This document shows positions 35,209 to 44,372 of a stretch of 64,000 nucleotides of DNA, piece after piece. This DNA comes from Candidatus Borrarchaeum weybense. Its GTDB lineage: Archaea; Asgardarchaeota; Sifarchaeia; Borrarchaeales; Borrarchaeaceae. The DNA lies in contig JAHQJS010000006.1 of assembly GCA_019057385.1 (NCBI GenBank), positions 703,038-767,037 on the forward strand. Reading direction: 5' to 3'. How positions within the stretch are numbered: position 1 is the stretch's first letter; each line of letters opens with the position of its first letter. The notes beneath the pieces are model-generated. The model was given only the letters and a program-made list of their open reading frames with translations. It did no database searches and had not been told where the DNA came from. The translations under genes and the position numbers were made by a program.

Positions 35209-37070
35209 ACATCTATTACAATAATAGTGTCTATCCACTCACGCGCGAAAGGGGAGTGGAGTCCCCGCTAGGACGGTTGAGCGGGATACCTGTCGCCATA
35301 TAGGGGACAGGCTTTGCGGATTTTAACCTAAAACGTTTGTTCCGAAGTTCTTGATACACACGATAGATATTTATGGCGGCAATGTAATCGCGATCGGCTA
35401 GATAGCAACACGCGCTACATTGAAAGAATCTCCCTCGTTGTATGGCATGACGGGAGCGGGGATCGCTGATTTTCTCGCCTTTGGCACCACAGCGCGGACA
35501 ATAACTCGACGTCCACCTGGGATTTACTCGGACAATCCTAATTCCGAAGTGTTTTGCCTTGTACTTAAGGATGTCATACAACGCCCCTCGTAACCAATTC
35601 GACAGTTTACGGGAGAGTTTTCGCTTGTGTTTCGGCGGCTGGTAGGTGCGCAAGTCCTCCAACACGATGGTCTTGCACCCCCATTTAAGGGCAGTCTTTA
35701 GCAGTTGGTTGCTCGCTAGGTGCAAGATTTCCTCCCGATAGCGGTTCAGTTTACGGTAAAGCCGCTCTAGTTCTTGTTGGCGTTTGCCCTGCCCGTACCA
35801 ATTGACGAGGTAGCGGTCTAACTTGCGTTGCAGACGGGCAATATGGTGGTAGAGGGAGTCTATCTTTTGTAACACGGTGTGAGACGGCGACCAAAATAGT
35901 GGAGTGCTCAACTGCGACCCAGCTTCACAAATTACCGAGGTCGTCAGATTGATCACCCCTAGGTCCGTCGCCAGCACCCGATTTGCCTGTAACGCAGAAT
36001 ACTGTGTTTGAAGTTGAACGTTGTGCTGTGTGTCTGGATTAAAAGACCAGGCACATTCCAAAAAAGGCAGTGTTAAGCCGCTTTTCAGCGTCAGATAGCG
36101 TAAAGTCGGAGCACACAATTTACTAGTGGACGAGCTAATACGTTGGTGAATTTGGGCAGGTATCGACAGGATACACTCCTGCCAGGTCCAGTGGGACCGT
36201 TGTGAGGGCTGAGCACACTGTGGTACTTTCAGGCTGATACGGATGGTGAAAGGATCTTTTTCTGGCTGCCAGTCATACTGAATGACCTGTCCCTCATCAG
36301 GGCTGTAGGGAAGTATAAAAGAGCGAATTTGTGGTGTTACCACTGCCGTATAAGGAAACTGCTTCAAGACGCTGAGATCCAGGCCCAATTGATAGTAGTA
36401 GCGCCTAAAGGTGCGTAGCGTTTGACGGATTAGCGCCCATCGATAGTATTTGCCTTCAAAATTCGCTAAGGTGAAGGCTACGGTGCGCACTAAACTATCG
36501 AGGTTCTCCTCCACACCCGTGATTTGCACGATGCGCAACACGTCAAAATAACACTGCTTGCGGATGGCTTGGGAACGGAGTATGCGTCCTACCTGTTCGG
36601 CAATACAGCGTCTGATGCGTGAGGGGAGATACACTGGTTTCCCTTGAGAGGTAGTCAAAATGACGCGTTTTTCGTTGACGACTTTGTAGGCTTTGTTGTT
36701 ACGGTTGGAATCCAGCGCATCAATCCAGTGATCCGACCATAAGGCCTCTAATAACTGTTGAGCGGCTTGTAAAGCCAATTCCCGTAGCATATCCAGTTGG
36801 TGGCGTAAGGTAGTATGCTGTGGGAATTTGAGTGGATAACTTAGCGTCAGGGAGGTCATGACTGCCAGCATTCCCCTATGGTGAGGGTGATGTGTGAGCC
36901 GAGTTAGTTATCGGCACATATATTTTAAGGAGGCTGCTATAAAAAGGCAACGATTCCGTTAGTACTCACAACAGAACTCCATTCATCTGCCTCCACCACG
37001 AAATATGTGTCTCTAACACGAGATAGTTGACTACATGTGATAAAATTTGTCTATAAAATTATCAACAGTT
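35209..37070 (-). mobile_element. TnpB-only IS200/IS605-type insertion
   Basis: A GC-richer block on the minus strand with one gene, tnpB, and no tnpA. The right-end side carries two hairpins: CCACTC/GAGTGG (35233-35257) and ATAGACA..TGTCTAT (35207-35236). The far end is not sharply definable. It lies between two halves of a membrane-protein gene. Boundaries are approximate. Confidence 0.7.
35231..36871 (-). CDS. tnpB: RNA-guided endonuclease TnpB (IS200/IS605 family)
   Basis: 546 residues, longer than the ~400 of common TnpB. The RuvC-like catalytic residues are visible: aspartate in VLATDLGVIN, glutamate in VLEDLRTY, and aspartate in DRDYIAAINIYR. The zinc ribbon CPRC...CSAC lies between the last two. 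A coiled WED/REC-like region precedes it. TnpB is a guide-RNA-directed nuclease that retains IS605 copies. The 3' end of the gene usually overlaps the guide RNA. Base composition differs clearly from the neighbours, suggesting recent transfer. An inner start (MTSLTL) is possible. Confidence 0.9.
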   Translation of the reverse strand: MLAVMTSLTLSYPLKFPQHTTLRHQLDMLRELALQAAQQLLEALWSDHWIDALDSNRNNKAYKVVNEKRVILTTSQGKPVYLPSRIRRCIAEQVGRILRSQAIRKQCYFDVLRIVQITGVEENLDSLVRTVAFTLANFEGKYYRWALIRQTLRTFRRYYYQLGLDLSVLKQFPYTAVVTPQIRSFILPYSPDEGQVIQYDWQPEKDPFTIRISLKVPQCAQPSQRSHWTWQECILSIPAQIHQRISSSTSKLCAPTLRYLTLKSGLTLPFLECAWSFNPDTQHNVQLQTQYSALQANRVLATDLGVINLTTSVICEAGSQLSTPLFWSPSHTVLQKIDSLYHHIARLQRKLDRYLVNWYGQGKRQQELERLYRKLNRYREEILHLASNQLLKTALKWGCKTIVLEDLRTYQPPKHKRKLSRKLSNWLRGALYDILKYKAKHFGIRIVRVNPRWTSSYCPRCGAKGEKISDPRSRHAIQRGRFFQCSACCYLADRDYIAAINIYRVYQELRNKRFRLKSAKPVPYMATGIPLNRPSGDSTPLSRVSG

Positions 37071-37400
37071 GACCACCCCTACTATACTGACCCAGTCCTA
37101 GGACTTGAGCTTGCAATTCCCGGCTTTGAGGTAATGATCCCCTTAGGAATTGCAAGAGGAATAATCTACGTTCTTGTCCTCATCTTACCCATGGCAATGG
37201 CTAAACTTAAGAAATGGAAATTAGTCCTCTATTTAACTGCAATTCTAGCAGTTGTGGGTGCTATAGCCGGTTTTATTCCTCTCCAACTATGGCCAATAGC
37301 TCTTCGTGTGACACATGGCTTAGAAATAACTGCAGATTCCTTTTTTCATAGCCTCGTGATCGTTAAAGTGTTAGACAAGTTCTCAAAAGAGCAGATCTAA
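37047..37400 (+). pseudogene. 3' part of the interrupted membrane-protein gene
   Basis: An open frame with a TTG at 37047. The homologous part appears to begin at YYTDPVLGLELAIPG (about 37080). Three membrane helices follow, then THGLEITADSFFHSLVIVKVL. It continues the fragment at 34612-35208 on the same strand across the tnpB element. Whether this fragment is still translated is unclear. Confidence 0.6.
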
Positions 37401-37818
37401 ATGCCTGTTCAAGTTTAACTTATGCGGCGGGAAGTCCCCATCCGAAAGGCTGGGGAGGATGTCACATGTGCAATTTTGTATCAAAAAAAAGCATTTGATC
37501 AATTCGTATTAATAAAACTCCATAATTTGAATTGCATTAAAGCATCATTTTACTAGCGAACTTTTACGTACCTAAATAAATTAGGTATCAGGAAACTGAA
37601 AAAAACACACCATATCGACTTGGAAAAGCACGATGAAAGCGATTTCCTAGAGAAAATGATATCTTTTCCTAAAACTTAAAAATTTTGTGCTGGATTATGC
37701 AACACGTTAGGGAATTACAATGATCCTTCCCATAAGTTCGAAGCGTTCGATCATTGATTTCAGCGCATTCATTACATCATTTATAAAAGAACGAAAAGAA
37801 CCGTTTACGGCTCTTGTC
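37401..37818. other. Intergenic region with a right-end relic
   Basis: 418 bases between convergent genes. Apart from the hairpin at 37434-37457 I see no gene. The rest is AT-rich with a short inverted motif around AAATAAATTAGGTATC. Confidence 0.5.
37434..37464 (+). repeat. IS605-type right-end-like hairpin
   Basis: CCCCATCC-GAAA-GGCTGGGG stem (one mismatch), preceded by TTTAACTTATGCGGCGGGAAG and followed by AGGATGTCAC. It is the same family as the relic at 29361-29392. Confidence 0.55.
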
Positions 37819-38388
37819 CTAATATTCGTGTTTTCTCGCCCAAACAGGTGATATGATTTCGCTAAGTTGAGGCATTGTAATGAGGCTTGTCAACATTTTC
37901 TTCTTTCGATCCATCGTAGCATAAATATTCCTTTCTGGCTTTCGAAAATCCCAAAATGTTCCGTGCTCTGTGAAGAATGTTAATCCTATATTACGAGCAA
38001 ATTTCTCACAAAATTCTTTGAGATCGTTCTTATAATCATTATCTTTTGGTTCAGGAATTACAACATAGGCATAATCTGCTCCTTGAAACAGTAAAACTAA
38101 TGCTTGCTCTATACCATGTCCAAATGACGGCTCATAGTATGTTTCGACTTTTTTAGTATAACCTTTTACCTCGTAGCCATGTAACCAAAGCTCAGTGGTG
38201 TGATCACGTTTTATTCTATGAAATCTGGCGATGTCGAACTCACGATAGAAAAATGATTTATCCCTCCCTTCGCTCGTTCGATAGGTCCAACCTTTCCAGT
38301 TCCTTGCAAAACAATCATCCCTGTGTAAATTTGTTAAATAATCCCATAATTTATCGTGAATATTCTTTTCGATGAATTGCTCATCCAT
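37819..38388 (-). CDS. Predicted PD-(D/E)XK-type nuclease-like protein
   Basis: 189 residues from ATG 38388. The longer frame to 38454 would overlap the upstream gene, and GTGAG precedes the inner ATG. The segment FYREFDIARFHRIKRDHTTELWLHGYEVKGYTKK carries D52 and E73-x-K75, the spacing of PD-(D/E)XK nucleases. Histidine- and aromatic-rich regions surround it. It heads a run of membrane-protein and TIR genes on the same strand. Activity is inferred from the motif only. Confidence 0.5.
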   Translation of the reverse strand: MDEQFIEKNIHDKLWDYLTNLHRDDCFARNWKGWTYRTSEGRDKSFFYREFDIARFHRIKRDHTTELWLHGYEVKGYTKKVETYYEPSFGHGIEQALVLLFQGADYAYVVIPEPKDNDYKNDLKEFCEKFARNIGLTFFTEHGTFWDFRKPERNIYATMDRKKKMLTSLITMPQLSEIISPVWARKHEY

Positions 38389-38404
38389 TTGACTCACACT
38401 TTTC

Positions 38405-39352
38405 CTAAAGTAAGTATGACAGTATTCCAACGAGAAATGGAATGACAGTAACAACCTTTACTAAAGGTTTAAAGGGATGCGAGGGTGTATACTCTAATCT
38501 GTTTAACAGTGCTTGCGCATTTGCGATTCTATGTTGAAACAATGAATCATTTGGATTTCTTTCAGCCTCTAAATATAGCTTGTTGATTTCAAGTTTCTGT
38601 GCGTAAATAAATTCTTTGAGCAACGATCTATATGAAATAAAATGGCGCAAGATTACAATTAGATAAACTACTGGAGTTATAAGGAAAAGTATTGCAATAA
38701 CTCCCATATAAAAACGAGGAGATGTCACTTCTAATGATCTAAGCAGTAAAAGTATTAAACATGCACCTGCTGTCAACCATATACAAATGGAAAATATCAG
38801 TGAGAGTTTCAAGGAACCCATTTTTGTAAAGCATTCCCATAATGTTTGAAAATCCCAGTTCAATTTTACTTTCTTTAATTCATATCGAACTTTTAATTCA
38901 TTTTCGTCCATATGAAATACTACGTAATCGTCGACGTTTTCACCACTTTCTGACAAGTCCTTAAAAATTTGCTGGAGATAAGTCTCAGAATCGGTCAAAC
39001 GCACTGGTTTGGCTTCGCTGTAACCATAATATATGAGAAAAATTCCAACTGCAGCCAACGTCGATAATGCTACCGAATAAAAATACAATCTAGTCGATGG
39101 CGTGTTTAAATCTACTTCAAAAATTACTGATTTTCCTTCGGCAATTGTGGAATTGACCTCATTTATCAGCAATACAAAAAACAAAATTCCTAAAATAAAA
39201 AAAATAATGCCTGCCTTGATATAGCGTTTTGTTCTCTTCGATCTCGTCTCCAGATACGAAAGAAAATTCATATTTTCTAGTTCATTAACATCGATATCAG
39301 CATATATGTCCAAATAGTAGGGAAGTGGCTTCTGTAGTTCAAAAGAAGACAT
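38405..39352 (-). CDS. Four-TM membrane protein of the TIR locus
   Basis: 315 residues from ATG 39352, with GGAGG about 6 nt upstream (the ATG at 39358 is too close). Four membrane helices occur in two pairs: AGIIFFILGILFFVLLI with SVALSTLAAVGIFLIYYG, then SLIFSICIWLTAGACLILLL with MGVIAILFLITPVVYLIVI. A cytosolic segment with acidic residues separates them. It lies between the nuclease-like and TIR genes. I do not recognise the family. Confidence 0.65.
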   Translation of the reverse strand: MSSFELQKPLPYYLDIYADIDVNELENMNFLSYLETRSKRTKRYIKAGIIFFILGILFFVLLINEVNSTIAEGKSVIFEVDLNTPSTRLYFYSVALSTLAAVGIFLIYYGYSEAKPVRLTDSETYLQQIFKDLSESGENVDDYVVFHMDENELKVRYELKKVKLNWDFQTLWECFTKMGSLKLSLIFSICIWLTAGACLILLLLRSLEVTSPRFYMGVIAILFLITPVVYLIVILRHFISYRSLLKEFIYAQKLEINKLYLEAERNPNDSLFQHRIANAQALLNRLEYTPSHPFKPLVKVVTVIPFLVGILSYLL

Positions 39353-39392
39353 AAGCATCCTCCTTGCAAATACTTAGTTTTTATATTATAAG

Positions 39393-39875
39393 CTATTTAC
39401 CTGCCCGTTTAGCTTCTTTCTCTACCCAGTTACCAAAGTTAGTGTAGCCATCGTCAGACACCCAATCATATGTAGGGTATATTTCTGAAAGGTTCTTGCC
39501 ATCGCTCTTTCTTTTTAATTTGGTAAATGGATTTTTTCCTTTCTTATCAGTTTTCTTATTTTCGTTTTTGAGTTTGTGAATATAAACTCCTAAAAGACCG
39601 TTTCCTTTTTCAAAACTCTTTTTTATCTCATACTCGACCCATTCTCTTTCATATGTCTCTGTTCCTATCAATACAGCTGTAACAGACGTATTTCTTAATG
39701 CTTCGTCAATCAGTTTCATCAACGCTTTATCACCTTTCGTCTTAGCCTCCTCCCAGAGGGATGCGTCCCAAAAACCAGCGTCTTCCCTATCCTTAGTTAC
39801 CCAGCTATTTCTGACTCGATTCGCACGCCATATGTCTCTATCGTAGTGAAAGCTGAAAAATACTCTTCTTATCAC
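39393..39875 (-). CDS. TIR-like protein of the ThsB/DUF1863 (MTH538) type
   Basis: 160 residues. The N-terminus RRVFFSFHYDRDIWRANRVRNSWV and the segment VTAVLIGTETYEREWVEYEIKKSFEKGNGLLGVYIHK are characteristic of the MTH538 TIR-like family that includes ThsB, the sensor enzyme of Thoeris antiphage defence. Such proteins make a cyclic ADP-ribose-type signal from NAD+ and activate a partner effector. No SIR2/SLOG ThsA is adjacent. Small membrane proteins flank it instead. GTG start, with GGAGGTG 5 nt upstream. Confidence 0.85.
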   Translation of the reverse strand: MIRRVFFSFHYDRDIWRANRVRNSWVTKDREDAGFWDASLWEEAKTKGDKALMKLIDEALRNTSVTAVLIGTETYEREWVEYEIKKSFEKGNGLLGVYIHKLKNENKKTDKKGKNPFTKLKRKSDGKNLSEIYPTYDWVSDDGYTNFGNWVEKEAKRAGK

Positions 39876-39894
39876 TTTAACACCTCCCTTCCTT

Positions 39895-40332
39895 CTATAC
39901 TAAGATTAGAATACTGAAGTATAATCCTAATACTATCAAAATCACTGTTATTATACCATAGAAACAGCCTAGAGTTATAGAACGCATAATTCTAAGTTGT
40001 GACTGGACTTCATCTTTAAATCTGTAAGCATTCATGTCAAATAAATATTCGTCTGTCTTCAGCCTATTTTTGATAACCCATTCATACAACTTTCTATACA
40101 TTCGTTCCTGCCTTAAGTAGTATGCATCTAAAAACCAAAAAAGAAACAAAGGAATGAATGCAATCAAAACTTGATACAGAGTCCCTTCAAGCAGTAAAAT
40201 CGCAACAACTAAAGTTATAGCCCATCCTTTTATTAAAAATGAATTAAAACCCATTCGCTTTATGATGTCTTGGATTATTTCGGCTTCCTTTAGCATACAT
40301 TCTAGTCTATCTTTAGGCTCCATACTCATCAT
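39895..40332 (-). CDS. Membrane protein paired with the TIR-like gene
   Basis: 145 residues with about three to four membrane helices. The N-terminal half reads IIKRMGFNSFLIKGWAITLVVAILLL, then FLFWFLDAYYLRQERMYRKLY, a pattern I associate with proteins encoded beside DUF1863 TIR proteins. It begins 20 nt upstream of the TIR gene start on the same strand. Likely the membrane effector or docking partner of the TIR protein. This is inference from context. Confidence 0.65.
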   Translation of the reverse strand: MMSMEPKDRLECMLKEAEIIQDIIKRMGFNSFLIKGWAITLVVAILLLEGTLYQVLIAFIPLFLFWFLDAYYLRQERMYRKLYEWVIKNRLKTDEYLFDMNAYRFKDEVQSQLRIMRSITLGCFYGIITVILIVLGLYFSILILV

Positions 40333-40530
40333 CTTTTCATGACAAGGAAAGCATCCCTGTAAAATATCACTTTGTTTTCCTGATTATAATAAATGAAAAA
40401 ATATAAACCTTCTGTTACGAAAACGTATAGCCCGATCTCGCCAAAATTAATACACTAAAGAAATTTTTTATAATTATAGGACGATAAAAAATATAGTTTT
40501 ATCGGTTAAAAATTTATCGTGTCTATGATA

Positions 40531-40986
40531 TCAGCAATCTGAGATCATAAGATCTTCACCAACAACGAGACCAAAAAGAATAGCGACACCAATTAACAGC
40601 ACCCATAAGAATTCAGGATAATCGATTAGCACGAAAAGTTTCACTGGGAGAAACAATAAAACCCTAAAGATAAAAGAACGAACAAGTCGCGCCACCCTAT
40701 CCCAAAACCCTACATCTATGCAAGGATGGAACTTACGGAACTTAGGATCACGCAAAAAAGCATATTCAATTCTATCTATAGAAAATATGGTGAGTTCTCG
40801 ATAAAAAATGCCAAAAAGTGCGAAAACAAGAGCAAAGAAGTGTAACCCTAGACATTTGGAAGTGGTCAAAATCACAATGGAAGCTGATGATGCGACAGTA
40901 GCTATGACGAGTGTTGAGTTCTCCCGTGTCTGCGCTTTATCTCTTATGGTCTCATACTTAATTTTATCCTCATTGTTTTTAGACAT
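40531..40986 (-). CDS. Membrane protein with N-terminal helical region
   Basis: 151 residues from MSKNNEDK. The longer frame adds nine residues. An N-terminal DKAQTRENSTLVIATVASSASIVIL segment is followed by about three more hydrophobic segments. It is separated from the TIR pair by about 200 bases that carry no gene. Possibly part of the same locus. Function is unknown. Confidence 0.55.
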   Translation of the reverse strand: MSKNNEDKIKYETIRDKAQTRENSTLVIATVASSASIVILTTSKCLGLHFFALVFALFGIFYRELTIFSIDRIEYAFLRDPKFRKFHPCIDVGFWDRVARLVRSFIFRVLLFLPVKLFVLIDYPEFLWVLLIGVAILFGLVVGEDLMISDC

Positions 40987-41110
40987 CTGAATCCAAATTG
41001 GAATTATGTTCACCTTAGATATTTAAATCTGAATAAAAAATGTTCTTCAAATGATCACAGCACAAATTGGATTTTTTGTGCAGGATAGGTGAAATTATCA
41101 GCTTAAACTA

Positions 41111-41833
41111 TCAGGAAGTGATTTTTTCTAACCAATCAATTCGATTCTCTATTTCACTAATCTGTTGTTCAATTTTATTGATTGTTTTTTCTCCAAATCT
41201 TTTCAATTCTTCTATTTTAGCTTTTAAAGCTTGAAGAACCTCTTGATGTTGCGTTTTATGATCTAATTTATTATTTAATAATCTGAAAAACTCGTTTATA
41301 GCTTCAGAGCCATCTTCTCGGTCAAATTTGTCCCTTAGTCTTTTATGAATCATGATCTCTTTTTCCTCAAGCCAACTTTTTCTAACTTCTTTCCCTTCAA
41401 GAATCGGATGCGTCAAAACACGAGAAAAATCCTCCCACATTTCTGGATAATTAACAAATGTTTGAGGGAGATGCTGAGCTATTGAATACCAAATTGCGAG
41501 TCTTATGGTTTGTTTTCCTGCATACCACCAAACTCTACATTCCCATAGTTTATCACTAAAATCCTCTAAGTCGTTTCTTATTTCAGGCGAAATTGAATCA
41601 GGAAAATTTGACCATGTGTTACCATGAAATGTGAAATCTAACGTTTGTTCAATTTCGACCTCAATTCTCCTTTTCACGTTTTTGTAGTCTTCACGAAGCT
41701 CCGACTTTATTGCCTTTTCTAAATTACGTTTCTCTTCCTGTCCTTGAAGATATGGTCTAATGACATAATACCATAATCCAGTTCCAAAAGTCCCCAATGT
41801 TCCAAATGCAATGATTACGTAATACCATTCCAT
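41111..41833 (-). CDS. Single-TM anchored coiled-coil protein
   Basis: 240 residues: an N-terminal membrane helix (YYVIIAFGTLGTFGTGLWYYVI), then a soluble domain of helices and a C-terminal coiled coil (QALKAKIEELKRF...EKTINKIEQQISEIENRI). GGTGAAGCGGG precedes the ATG. It begins 6 nt after the end of the upstream gene, so both are in one operon. Function is unknown. Confidence 0.65.
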   Translation of the reverse strand: MEWYYVIIAFGTLGTFGTGLWYYVIRPYLQGQEEKRNLEKAIKSELREDYKNVKRRIEVEIEQTLDFTFHGNTWSNFPDSISPEIRNDLEDFSDKLWECRVWWYAGKQTIRLAIWYSIAQHLPQTFVNYPEMWEDFSRVLTHPILEGKEVRKSWLEEKEIMIHKRLRDKFDREDGSEAINEFFRLLNNKLDHKTQHQEVLQALKAKIEELKRFGEKTINKIEQQISEIENRIDWLEKITS

Positions 41834-41839
41834 CCCGCT

Positions 41840-42517
41840 TCACCTATTTTCTTTATCCTTTTTAGCTTGTTCGAGTTGCTCTAATAACTGTTTATTTTCC
41901 TCTTCAATATCTTTGGGTGTGTAAGTTATTACTTTTATCTTTCGAAATCCAGAAGCAATTTTAGAGAGAGAATCTTGTAGCTTTTCAAGATTCTTAACAA
42001 TTTTGTACATAGGTGGCTCCCCAACTTGAGATAATCCGACTAATTCTGAAAAATCAATAGAATATGTTTCTTTAAAGTTCTTACCTATACTATTCTCGTA
42101 AATAACTTCAAATTCAAAGGGGCGGTCAATTTTCTCTTCAAACTTTTCAACCATACTTGTTAAAAAGAATCGTAGTCCTTGGTTAGGTGCTAGGTATGCC
42201 AAACCTTTTTTCATAAATCCTAAATCTGAGAGAAATTTACCGTCTCTATATTCAAAATCAGGATCAATCTTAAATTTTATATTATAGGCTGTATCAAATC
42301 CGATGTTTTGGATGATCATATCTACAAAATTGATCCATTCCTCTCTCGGTTGAGCAATTATGGAGATTTTTGGCTCTGTTTGAACCTCTCTCATTCTTTT
42401 GGTTTCTGAAACCAGTCTCCACGTCAAAAGAGCATACACTACTGTTGCAATAGCAACTATAGCAGAAAATATAATAACAAATGCTCCACTATTTTGGTTT
42501 AAAAACTCTAAACTCAT
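41840..42517 (-). CDS. Single-TM anchored protein with beta-rich domain
   Basis: 225 residues: membrane helix (FVIIFSAIVAIATVVYALLTW), then LVSETKRMREVQTEPKISIIAQPRE, a signature of a widespread family of N-terminally anchored proteins of unknown role. A beta-rich domain and a C-terminal KQLLEQLEQAKK coil follow. First of several single-TM genes ordered head to tail. Confidence 0.65.
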   Translation of the reverse strand: MSLEFLNQNSGAFVIIFSAIVAIATVVYALLTWRLVSETKRMREVQTEPKISIIAQPREEWINFVDMIIQNIGFDTAYNIKFKIDPDFEYRDGKFLSDLGFMKKGLAYLAPNQGLRFFLTSMVEKFEEKIDRPFEFEVIYENSIGKNFKETYSIDFSELVGLSQVGEPPMYKIVKNLEKLQDSLSKIASGFRKIKVITYTPKDIEEENKQLLEQLEQAKKDKENR

Positions 42518-42538
42518 CGTTTTCGCCTTAGATCTTTA

Positions 42539-43051
42539 TTATAAAAGAACTGGGCTTCTTAGTCGTTCTCTAACAAATTGCTCGACTTCTTTAAGCAGTT
42601 CTTCATATCTATCTTTATTCTCCTGATTTTCTTCTACAACATTCCTTGCAAACTCTTCATCTACAGAATGTAGATATTCTTCTTTACCAAATAAATATTC
42701 TTTAAAGACCTTAAACAGCCTTTTTAATTCCTCGAAATGATATCTTTCTATAATTACCCGTTCCTGATTAACCATACGCTCTGAATCTTTAAGTTGGTCA
42801 GCAAATGTCTTCAAATTGGACACATTCGGTTCTTCCCATAAAGCATCAGCGGTATTTTTTAAAGTGTCTAAAGATTTCCATAAATCTCTATAAACTTCAA
42901 ATTGAGTCCTTTGCATTCGATCCGCAACTTGACTTCTGAGAACTCTTCGGCTTTTGTACCATTCTAATGTTATGTTAGTTAGCAGTGCAATGAATGAACC
43001 AAAAACTGAAGAAATTATTATTATAATTAATGTTGCATCTATTACCTCCAT
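42539..43051 (-). CDS. Single-TM anchored helical protein
   Basis: 170 residues: membrane helix (IIIIISSVFGSFIALLTNITL), then an all-helical soluble part with SRRVLRSQVADRMQRTQFEVYRDLW and ERYHFEELKRLFKVFKEYLFG. Ends 20 nt before the next gene of the group. Function is unknown. Confidence 0.65.
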   Translation of the reverse strand: MEVIDATLIIIIISSVFGSFIALLTNITLEWYKSRRVLRSQVADRMQRTQFEVYRDLWKSLDTLKNTADALWEEPNVSNLKTFADQLKDSERMVNQERVIIERYHFEELKRLFKVFKEYLFGKEEYLHSVDEEFARNVVEENQENKDRYEELLKEVEQFVRERLRSPVLL

Positions 43052-43121
43052 CTTTGTCCCTCCGTACTGTAGATTAAATCAAAAAATCTAAATAATGAAC
43101 TATTCTCTTGTTTTTATAATA

Positions 43122-43904
43122 TTAAAGTTTGGCTCCGTAAGGTTTCTTTATTCGTTCTTTGAGCATGTTTCTTAGTCTATTCAATTCGTGCAGTATTTGT
43201 TCTCTAAACCTTTCGAATTCAAGAATCTCAGGAAGAGAGGCTACTTCCTCTTTCAATGCTTGGAGTTCTCTAAGATACTCTTCCTCTGATAATGAATATA
43301 TTAAGCGATGTTCTAATTCTTGCCTAATATATCCTTCTGACTCGATCCTATTCAAGAAAATAAATTTGGAAATATGATTCCTTATAAGCTCTGTTAATGT
43401 GTTCTTTGCATCTTCGATATTTATGTTAAATTTGTTTCTATTTAGTTCACGTGTTGGTTCATTTGTGAATGTATGCCCATTTGCTTCTACTTTTACTTTT
43501 ATTTTCCTTTCAAACCATATGTCCGTAATTTTTCTGGTCGCATTCTGAAATTTATCGTTATGTGTTGAACAGTCGCTAAGATATAATTGATTCAGTTTAT
43601 TCCTAAGTACATCCTCAATGAAGAGGTCTCTATAATCGTTACGAATAGTATTCCACTGCGTATTTCCGATGCTATGAGGAAGTAAATCATATTTTTCTAC
43701 AAGAGCGAAATAAGAATGCATTTCCTTGTAAAGAGGCACAAATATCTCCTCAACATTCTTTAGAATGTATTCTCTCTTCCAAGCTCGATTCTGCCCCCAT
43801 CTTTGCACTAAATAAGTGCCAATGAAACCGAGAGCTGCACCGATAACTAAAAAGACAAGAGCACTAACAATGGAGGTATCTGGAGTGGCTTGCATTTCAA
43901 TCAC
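43122..43904 (-). CDS. Single-TM anchored helical protein
   Basis: 260 residues: N-terminal helix (SALVFLVIGAALGFIGTYLV), then WKREYILKNVEEIFVPLYKEMHS, a layout very like the protein at 46913-47389 (YLSERVYEPLLNEIYAV). A mostly helical C-terminal part ends in a basic tail. A second methionine three residues in is a possible start. Function is unknown. Confidence 0.65.
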   Translation of the reverse strand: MIEMQATPDTSIVSALVFLVIGAALGFIGTYLVQRWGQNRAWKREYILKNVEEIFVPLYKEMHSYFALVEKYDLLPHSIGNTQWNTIRNDYRDLFIEDVLRNKLNQLYLSDCSTHNDKFQNATRKITDIWFERKIKVKVEANGHTFTNEPTRELNRNKFNINIEDAKNTLTELIRNHISKFIFLNRIESEGYIRQELEHRLIYSLSEEEYLRELQALKEEVASLPEILEFERFREQILHELNRLRNMLKERIKKPYGAKL

Positions 43905-43999
43905 AACGAAAAAAATATCATTAATGCGCGGTAGATTTCATATGCATTTTTGTACGTTTTGGATAAATTTTGGTACTATTTCAACATTAATTTATACAC

Positions 44000-44353
44000 C
44001 TATATATTATCTTCATCATCGAACTCAAATTCGCATTCACATTCGTGTTCATCTTCATCTTCGTATTCATCCTCATAATCTGTCCAATCAATATCATCTT
44101 TGTTTGTGTTTAATTTTTTGGCAACAGCTTCTTCGAGGTCATTTTCGGTAACGCATATCATTACTGTCTCTTGTGTACCTGCCTGAACTCCAATACCTCC
44201 GAAGGATACGCCTCCTGATTTTCCCTGTGTCCCTGGGAAGCATACCATTTTTGTCTGCTTTTCTTCCTCATCATTCAAATCAACGCACTCTATTTCGACT
44301 TTCTCATCAACTTTCTGTTTTTTACACGCATATTTCTTTTCTTTTTTACCCAT
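44000..44353 (-). CDS. Acidic-tailed hypothetical protein
   Basis: 117 residues: a Lys/Cys-containing N-terminus (KKYACKKQKVDEKVEIECVD), a glycine-rich middle (GTQGKSGGVSFGGIGVQAG) and an extremely acidic C-terminus with clusters of Asp/Glu and a CECE motif. GGAGGTGAG precedes the ATG, so translation should be strong. No family is recognised. Confidence 0.55.
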   Translation of the reverse strand: MGKKEKKYACKKQKVDEKVEIECVDLNDEEEKQTKMVCFPGTQGKSGGVSFGGIGVQAGTQETVMICVTENDLEEAVAKKLNTNKDDIDWTDYEDEYEDEDEHECECEFEFDDEDNI

Positions 44354-44372
44354 ACACTCACCTCCTAACCAG

